Source of the DNA: Mucilaginibacter roseus
GTDB lineage: Bacteria > Bacteroidota > Bacteroidia > Sphingobacteriales > Sphingobacteriaceae
Assembly: GCF_021215455.1 (NCBI RefSeq)
Contig: NZ_JAJPWV010000003.1
Span: 372,001 to 436,000 of the forward strand
Direction: 5' to 3'
DNA: 64,000 nt
A model generated the notes under the pieces. The model was given only the letters and a program-made list of their open reading frames with translations. It did no database searches and had not been told where the DNA came from. Positions 59,771 through 64,000 of the stretch are shown one piece after another. A program made the translations under genes and the position numbers. Each line of letters starts with the position of its first letter. Positions within the stretch are counted from its first letter, which is position 1.

Positions 59771-59830
59771 ATGATCAAAATCACACTTTTAAACAACTGG
59801 TGGCACCATTTAATTTTGGCAGCCGGATAG
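59771..59830 (+). CDS. trpL: trp operon leader peptide with tandem Trp codons
   Basis: A 19-codon open frame reading MIKITLLNNWWHHLILAAG and then TAG. Two adjacent TGG codons (59798-59803) are the only Trp codons. It lies between a full-match promoter and an intrinsic terminator just before trpE. This is the classic layout of attenuation: a ribosome stalled at the Trp codons leaves GCCGG (59822-59826) free to pair with CCGGC (59872-59876) in the left arm of the terminator; a ribosome that reaches the stop codon at 59828 covers GCCGG and lets the terminator form. It would be missed by gene callers because of its size. I infer regulation; translation is not shown. Confidence 0.8.
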   Translation: MIKITLLNNWWHHLILAAG

Positions 59831-59868
59831 TGTATTGATCAACTACTAACCAATTGTAAACCTAATAG

Positions 59869-59903
59869 AACCCGGCGAATTCACTCATTCGACGGGTTTT
59901 TTT
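59869..59903 (+). terminator. trp attenuator (intrinsic terminator in the trpE leader)
   Basis: AACCCG-G-CGAAT pairs with ATTCG-A-CGGGTT (11 pairs, one internal mismatch) around a 6-base loop, then a run of seven T. It is 20 bases before trpE and downstream of the leader peptide; there is no upstream structural gene that it could serve. Confidence 0.85.
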
Positions 59904-59922
59904 GTTTATAAGCATTTAACGC

Positions 59923-61332
59923 ATGAAGAATTTTAAAATTGTTACCACATATAAAAAACTATTAGCCGATACTACCACACCGGTAAGCATCTACCTGCGC
60001 CTGCGTGATGTATACCCTAATTCGTTGCTATTGGAAAGCTCCGACTATCATAGCCGAGAAAACAGTATGAGTTATGTTTGCTGCGAGCCTATTGGCGGAC
60101 TTAAACTGAACAAGGGAGAACTTAAGATCACTTATCCCGACAATAGCACACAAACCCATAAGGCGGGTGAGTTTGAACTGATAGACGAGATAAACCAGTT
60201 TCTATCCGTTTTTGAAACGGAGGCAAGTCCGCTTAAAATGATCTCGAACGGTTTGTTCGGCTATTTTACACACGAAGCGGTTGAGCATTTTGAAACCATT
60301 AAGCTTAAGCAGGTTGAAGATGATGCCCGGCAAATACCGGAGATGCAGTATAACATTTACCGCTATATTATCGCGATAGATCATTTTAAGAATGAGTTGT
60401 ACATTTTTCATAACCAAGTAGAAGGTGGCGCTACCAATGGTGGTATTGAAAAAATGGAGTATCTCATCAAAAACAAAAACTTCCCGGAATATAAATTCAG
60501 AAGCAAAGCAGAGGAACAGTCAAACCTGACGAATGAGCAATTCATAGCCATTGTGGAGAAGATGAAGCAGCATATTTATCGTGGTGATGTTTTCCAGATC
60601 GTGCCGTCGCGTGCTTTTTCTAAAGAGTTTACCGGCGACGAGTTTAACGTTTACCGTGCGCTGCGCTCTATTAACCCGTCACCTTACCTGTTTTACTTTG
60701 ACTTTGGCGATTTCCGCATATTCGGCTCATCGCCGGAGGCGCAGATCACGATCAAGAACCGTGTAGCCAGCATTTTCCCGATAGCGGGCACCTTCCGTCG
60801 CAGCGGCGATGATATTAAAGATGCCGAGTTGGCGTTAAGCTTAAAGAATGACCCAAAGGAATCGGCGGAACACGTAATGCTCGTTGACCTTGCCCGTAAT
60901 GATTTGAGCCGCCATTGCGAAGAAGTGGAAGTAAAAGCCTTTAAGGAGGTACAATACTATTCGCACCTGATCCACCTGGTATCGCATGTAAGCGGTAAGC
61001 TGCACGCAGGTGCATCGGCATTTAAAATCGTTGGCGATACCTTTCCGGCCGGAACATTGAGCGGTGCGCCAAAGTACCGCGCTATGGAAATTATTGATGA
61101 AAACGAAAATATAAAACGTAGCTTTTACAGCGGCGCTATCGGTTATTTAGGATTTAACGGCGATTTTAACCATGCTATTATGATCCGTTCGTTTTTGAGC
61201 AAGAACAACACCTTGCATTACCAGGCAGGCGCGGGTATTGTAGCCGGTTCGGTACCAGAGAGCGAACTTAATGAGGTAAATAATAAAATTGCAGCCTTGC
61301 GTAAGGCGATTGAATTGGCGGAGGAATTATAG
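59923..61332 (+). CDS. trpE: Anthranilate synthase component I
   Basis: Chorismate plus ammonia (from TrpG) to anthranilate, the first step to tryptophan. A 469-residue chorismate-binding enzyme. The feedback site LLLESSDYHSREN (about 35-47, LLES motif) indicates allosteric Trp inhibition. Catalytic core: RGDVFQIVPSRAF, IFPIAGTFRRSGDD, ELALSLKNDPKESAEHVMLVDLARND, FPAGTLSGAPKYRAMEIIDE and GAIGYLGFNGDFNHAIMIRS. An attenuation leader lies upstream. The stop codon is followed directly by a palindromic element (61331-61361) and then trpG. Confidence 0.96.
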   Translation: MKNFKIVTTYKKLLADTTTPVSIYLRLRDVYPNSLLLESSDYHSRENSMSYVCCEPIGGLKLNKGELKITYPDNSTQTHKAGEFELIDEINQFLSVFETEASPLKMISNGLFGYFTHEAVEHFETIKLKQVEDDARQIPEMQYNIYRYIIAIDHFKNELYIFHNQVEGGATNGGIEKMEYLIKNKNFPEYKFRSKAEEQSNLTNEQFIAIVEKMKQHIYRGDVFQIVPSRAFSKEFTGDEFNVYRALRSINPSPYLFYFDFGDFRIFGSSPEAQITIKNRVASIFPIAGTFRRSGDDIKDAELALSLKNDPKESAEHVMLVDLARNDLSRHCEEVEVKAFKEVQYYSHLIHLVSHVSGKLHAGASAFKIVGDTFPAGTLSGAPKYRAMEIIDENENIKRSFYSGAIGYLGFNGDFNHAIMIRSFLSKNNTLHYQAGAGIVAGSVPESELNEVNNKIAALRKAIELAEEL

Positions 61333-61361
61333 CCCCTCCCCGCCTCCCCTGAAGGGGAGGT
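61331..61361. repeat. G/C-rich palindromic element between trpE and trpG
   Basis: AGCCCCTCCCCGCC then CCTCCCCTGAAGGGGAGG, a perfect 8-bp stem. It starts at the trpE stop codon. A GTG inside its end is in frame with trpG but is not a likely start. Confidence 0.7.
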
Positions 61362-61389
61362 GATAAAAAAAGTATTTAAGAATATAGTT

Positions 61390-62064
61390 ATGAGTACAGA
61401 AAATACGGCAACCCATACAAGCTCCCCCTTTAGGGGGCCGGGGGGCAACATCCTGATAATAGATAATTATGATTCGTTTACCTATAACCTGGTGCATTTA
61501 GTAAACGAGATAGGTTTACAGTGTGAGGTATGGCGTAACGACCAGTTTAAGCTGGAAGATGTGGAAGCGTTCGACCATATCATCCTGTCGCCGGGGCCGG
61601 GCATACCGTCCGAAGCGGGTTTATTGCTGCAGGTGATAGAGCGTTACGCCCCTACCAAAAGTATTTTTGGGGTATGCCTTGGTCAGCAAGCCATTGCAGA
61701 GGTATTTGGCGGCTCCCTATCTAACTTAAAACAACCTATGCACGGTATAGCCACGCCTATAACGGTTACTGATGCGCAAGAGCCTTTGTTTATTGGTTTG
61801 CCGCAAAGCTTTAACGTAGGCCGCTACCACTCGTGGGTAGTAAATAACGAGGGAGTGCCTGACACGCTTACCGTTACCGCTGTTGATGAGACTGACAATT
61901 CGGTTATGGCACTACGCCACAAGCAGTATAATGTACGCGGTGTACAGTTTCACCCGGAATCCATACTGACGGAATACGGAAAAGAGATGCTGAAAAACTG
62001 GTTAGCCCCCCAGCCCCCTAAAGGGGGTGCTGCTGCGGAGGCTGAAAACACTGATTCGAAATAA
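61390..62064 (+). CDS. trpG: Anthranilate synthase component II (glutamine amidotransferase)
   Basis: Supplies ammonia from glutamine to TrpE. Class-I amidotransferase: ILIIDNYDSFTYNL, the nucleophile elbow GVCLGQQAIAE with C96, RYHSWVV, and the QFHPESILT catalytic His/Glu. Normal TrpG begins at the ILIID strand, but here about 17 extra residues (MSTENTATHTSSPFRGPGG) precede it, and the usual end MLKNWL is followed by about 19 more (APQPPKGGAAAEAENTDSK). Both extensions contain palindromic elements (61421-61445, 62004-62031). ATG 61390 is the best start visible; the core itself begins only at 61450. Confidence 0.94.
   Translation: MSTENTATHTSSPFRGPGGNILIIDNYDSFTYNLVHLVNEIGLQCEVWRNDQFKLEDVEAFDHIILSPGPGIPSEAGLLLQVIERYAPTKSIFGVCLGQQAIAEVFGGSLSNLKQPMHGIATPITVTDAQEPLFIGLPQSFNVGRYHSWVVNNEGVPDTLTVTAVDETDNSVMALRHKQYNVRGVQFHPESILTEYGKEMLKNWLAPQPPKGGAAAEAENTDSK
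61421..61445. repeat. G/C-rich palindromic element in the trpG 5' end
   Basis: GCTCCCCCTTTAGGGGG then CCGGGGGG, translated as SSPFRGPGG in trpG. Same family as 62081-62104 (same orientation) and 62004-62031 (inverted). Confidence 0.75.
62004..62031. repeat. G/C-rich palindromic element in the trpG 3' end
   Basis: AGCCCCCCAGCCCCCTAAAG then GGGGTGCT, translated as APQPPKGGA. Inverted relative to 61421-61445, so the pair brackets the trpG core. Confidence 0.75.
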
Positions 62065-62080
62065 AAAATACATATATATA

Positions 62081-62104
62081 CATCCCCTTTAGGGGGCAGG
62101 GGGC
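62081..62104. repeat. G/C-rich palindromic element between trpG and trpC
   Basis: CATCCCCTTTAGGGGGCAGG then GGGC, same orientation as 61421-61445. It ends five bases before the trpC ATG, in the place where trpD would normally lie. Confidence 0.7.
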
Positions 62105-62109
62105 CTTAC

Positions 62110-62892
62110 ATGACCATACTCGATAAAATAGTTGCCAATAAACGTAAAGAAGTAGCACGTGCTAAAAGCCGTGTGTCGTACACGAAGTTAGAAGAAGCGG
62201 AGTTTTTTGCGCGTCAGCCCTACTCGTTCCGCGAATTTTTGCTGGCACCTGATCGCACCGGAATTATAGCGGAGTTTAAACGCAGATCACCGTCAAAAGG
62301 AATTATTAACGACAAGGTTACCGTTAAACAGGTGACCACCGCCTATGCGGATGCAGGTGCTTCAGCGCTATCGGTATTAACCGACAAACAGTTTTTTATG
62401 GGACAAAAAATTGACGTTAAGCGCGCCCGCTTACTCAACAACATCCCCATACTGCGTAAGGACTTTATGATAGACGAGTACCAGGTAATTGAGGCCAAGG
62501 CAATTGGCGCAGATGTTATCCTGTTAATAGCCGCCATACTTACCCCTGCTGAGATTGACACCTTGGCTACCCTTGCCAAAAGCATTGGCCTAAGCGTATT
62601 ACTTGAAGTACATAATCTGGAAGAGCTGGAGCGCAGCACTAACCCTAAGCTGGATGCCATTGGTGTGAATAACCGCAACCTGGCCGATTTTACTGTATCC
62701 GTTGACACTTCATTCCAATTAGCCAAACATATTCCGGACGATTTCCTGAAAATTTCAGAAAGCGCTATCAGCAATACAGAAGTTATTAAGGATTTAAAGC
62801 AAGCGGGTTTCAGCGGCTTTTTAATAGGCGAAAACTTTATGCGACAGGAAGATCCCGGAGCAGCTATGCGTGAGTTTGTACAGGGGCTGTAA
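62110..62892 (+). CDS. trpC: Indole-3-glycerol phosphate synthase
   Basis: Ring closure of CdRP to indole-3-glycerol phosphate in tryptophan synthesis. A 260-residue TIM barrel: IIAEFKRRSPSKGII, the LTDKQFFMG loop, ILRKDFMIDEYQVIEAKAIGADVILLI, GVNNRNL and SESAISN, GFLIGENFMRQEDPG. It is the last trp gene here: trpF, trpB and trpA do not follow, and trpD is absent between it and trpG. The stop codon is immediately adjacent to the 3' end of the convergent gene at 62893. Confidence 0.96.
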   Translation: MTILDKIVANKRKEVARAKSRVSYTKLEEAEFFARQPYSFREFLLAPDRTGIIAEFKRRSPSKGIINDKVTVKQVTTAYADAGASALSVLTDKQFFMGQKIDVKRARLLNNIPILRKDFMIDEYQVIEAKAIGADVILLIAAILTPAEIDTLATLAKSIGLSVLLEVHNLEELERSTNPKLDAIGVNNRNLADFTVSVDTSFQLAKHIPDDFLKISESAISNTEVIKDLKQAGFSGFLIGENFMRQEDPGAAMREFVQGL

Positions 62893-63515
62893 TTATTTAA
62901 AGTCTTCAAGTTTATACTTGTTCCAGAGTTTTTGGGCATACTGCTTAAAAACTTTGGGGCCGGCATTAAACGCTCCGTCAAAAGTATAATTGCCGCCATC
63001 GGCTTCCACGCCGGGCATTTTTATGAGGCTCTGTCCGCGCATGGCATATTTCTTTCCGCCTTCGTACATAATCACTTTCAGGTCTGACGGGCTAACATCT
63101 CCGCGGCATGTGGTTTATACATCAGCCAAACCTCGGCTTTGCCGTTGTTATCCAGATCGGTTACCTGTAACGCGTTTTTTATAAACGCGGCAGCAATATC
63201 AACAGGACACTCTTTAACAAAATCATTCACCACCCAGCCATTTACCCATGCACCGTTTATTTGCTTAAATTGATAAGCATGCAACGCCGCTTCACGGTAA
63301 TCACCATCGCTGTTTGTTTTACTTTGTGTTTCGCCGGTTTCAGTCGTTAAAATCAGGTGTTCTCCTCCCGCATCTGTAAAGCGAATTGCTTTGACAAACT
63401 TGCCCTCGAACTTTATTTCCTTTGGTAATTGGGCAGCGGTAAGCGCAACAGACTTAACCTGAGCCATAGCTTGCTGCACGAATAATAAAACAAAAAGAAA
63501 AATCAATCTTTTCAT
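62893..63515 (-). pseudogene. Secreted protein gene broken by a frameshift
   Basis: Two frames on the minus strand form one gene. The first (63515-63078, 145 residues) has signal peptide MKRLIFLFVLLFVQQAMAQ and ends VWLMYKPH before running into a stop as AAEMLARQT. The second (frame open through 63110 to 62893) continues naturally as CRGDVSPSDLKVIMYEGG and ends KLEDFK. Reading KPH-A-CRGDVSPSDL across the junction requires restoring four bases, as would follow from loss of one ATGC unit of a tandem ATGCATGC at about 63106. The DVSPSDLK...YEGGKKYAMRG block resembles a conserved Bacteroidota secreted family of unknown role. Real mutation or sequencing error cannot be told apart here. Confidence 0.75.
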
Positions 63516-63520
63516 GGCTT

Positions 63521-64000
63521 TTACTCTATCACCACCGTTTTGTTATTATACACAAATACCCTGTCGTCAAACACCAACTTCAACGCTTTGGCTAATACCG
63601 ATGTTTCAACTTCTTTGCCGGCGGTTACCATGTCGGCAGCAGTATAGCCGTGGTTAACCGGGATGATCTGCTGCGCGATGATCGGCCCCTCGTCTAACTC
63701 ATTAGATACAAAGTGCGCTGTTGCACCTATTAGTTTCACCCCGCGCTCAAACGCTTGCTTGTACGGACTCGCACCTACAAAGGCGGGTAAAAAGGAGTGA
63801 TGTATATTAATGATCCGCATCGGGAACAGGCTGTTAAACGCAGGCGACAATATGCGCATAAACTTAGCCAGCACCACATAATCCGGGTTGCTTTGCTGCA
63901 CCAGCGAGGTAATTTGCCCTTCTGCCTGTTGCTTGGTTTGCCCCTCATAACTTATATGGTGAAAAGGAACATCAAACCTGCGGCAAACATCCGCCAAAAC
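63521..64000 (-). CDS. purU: Formyltetrahydrofolate deformylase (5' end cut by window)
   Basis: Hydrolyses 10-formyl-THF to formate and THF. The visible C-terminal 159 residues include KFMRILSP, the catalytic NIHHSFLPAFVGASPYKQA, RGVKLIGATAHFV and LDEGPIIAQ. The Asn-His-Asp triad of the formyltransferase fold is intact. The distinction from PurN rests on the PurU-type HHSFLPAFxGAxPYxQA wording. The N-terminal ACT domain and start lie beyond position 64000; a TTG at 63997 is in the middle of the frame and is not the start. Confidence 0.93.
   Translation of the reverse strand, partial: VLADVCRRFDVPFHHISYEGQTKQQAEGQITSLVQQSNPDYVVLAKFMRILSPAFNSLFPMRIINIHHSFLPAFVGASPYKQAFERGVKLIGATAHFVSNELDEGPIIAQQIIPVNHGYTAADMVTAGKEVETSVLAKALKLVFDDRVFVYNNKTVVIE

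Noticed and set aside
61360..61389. GTG at 61360 as the trpG start
   Set aside because: It lies in the end of a palindromic element and would add residues not seen in TrpG; ATG 61390 is preferred, though even that includes repeat-encoded residues.
62343..62999. 218-codon open frame on the minus strand over trpC
   Set aside because: Antisense shadow of a clearly coding TrpC frame; its translation has no recognisable domain.

Overview
The window reads as a chromosomal segment of a Bacteroidota bacterium, most likely Sphingobacteriaceae and Mucilaginibacter/Pedobacter-like. The reasons are: exact or near-exact TTTG-N19-TAnnTTTG promoters (best upstream of 42924 and 59771); mostly absent Shine-Dalgarno sequences; two outer-membrane beta-barrel proteins with carboxypeptidase-regulatory N-domains; LruC-domain lipoproteins; a DUF2723 membrane protein; DUF4407 and DUF1684 proteins; and G/C-rich palindromic elements typical of these genomes. 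No phage, IS element, plasmid origin or CRISPR array was seen. Gene density is high and most content is core metabolism and housekeeping.

Layout. 1-2355: 5' two-thirds of clpC (minus, runs off the left edge) and its upstream region. 2356-11493: a secreted plug-like protein, ettA, pdhA and the two-lipoyl E2 gene of pyruvate dehydrogenase, an AT-rich lipoprotein, an MtfA-type peptidase, a CrtW-type carotenoid ketolase, a Spy/CpxP-like protein and accA. 11561-20336: a large DUF2723 membrane protein, tRNA-Gln(TTG), prs, rplY and pth, with an outer-membrane barrel gene on the opposite strand between rplY and pth. 20456-30733: a second barrel protein, an ArsC/Spx-like protein, an M1 peptidase, an AhpD-like protein, a CrtI/CrtD-type desaturase, a rhomboid protease, a conserved unknown, a dipeptide epimerase, a small membrane protein and a rhodanese. 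30963-43499: a DUF4407 membrane protein, M61 and M28 secreted peptidases, a YjbR-family protein, pepT, dinB, DUF1684, several secreted unknowns, truC, a PAS protein and an NlpC/P60 hydrolase. 43560-48523: a CapA-like lipoprotein, a small membrane protein, an SPFH protein, a DUF922 protein, hflX and a Crp/Fnr regulator. 48623-55390: three tandem LruC-domain lipoprotein paralogs. 55614-64000: a secreted unknown, an ATP-dependent DNA ligase with its partner exonuclease, a small membrane protein, the trpE-trpG-trpC operon, a frameshifted gene and the 3' part of purU.

Functional threads. Several genes degrade or recycle peptides (M1, M61, M28, PepT, dipeptide epimerase, NlpC/P60, rhomboid, MtfA). 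PdhA/E2 and AccA lie on the route pyruvate to acetyl-CoA to malonyl-CoA. CrtW and the CrtI/CrtD-like desaturase point to a carotenoid pigment.

The most interesting result is regulatory. The trp operon has a complete, easily missed attenuation leader: an exact promoter, a 19-codon leader peptide with tandem Trp codons (59771-59830), and an intrinsic terminator immediately before trpE. The same operon is peppered with G/C-rich palindromic elements, two of which are translated in frame at the two ends of trpG, and trpD is absent from its usual place. A related inverted pair encodes the C-terminal tail of the ligase-associated exonuclease. Other points worth checking are the LruC triplet with palindromes upstream of each copy, and a 4-base-deletion-type frameshift at about 63106.
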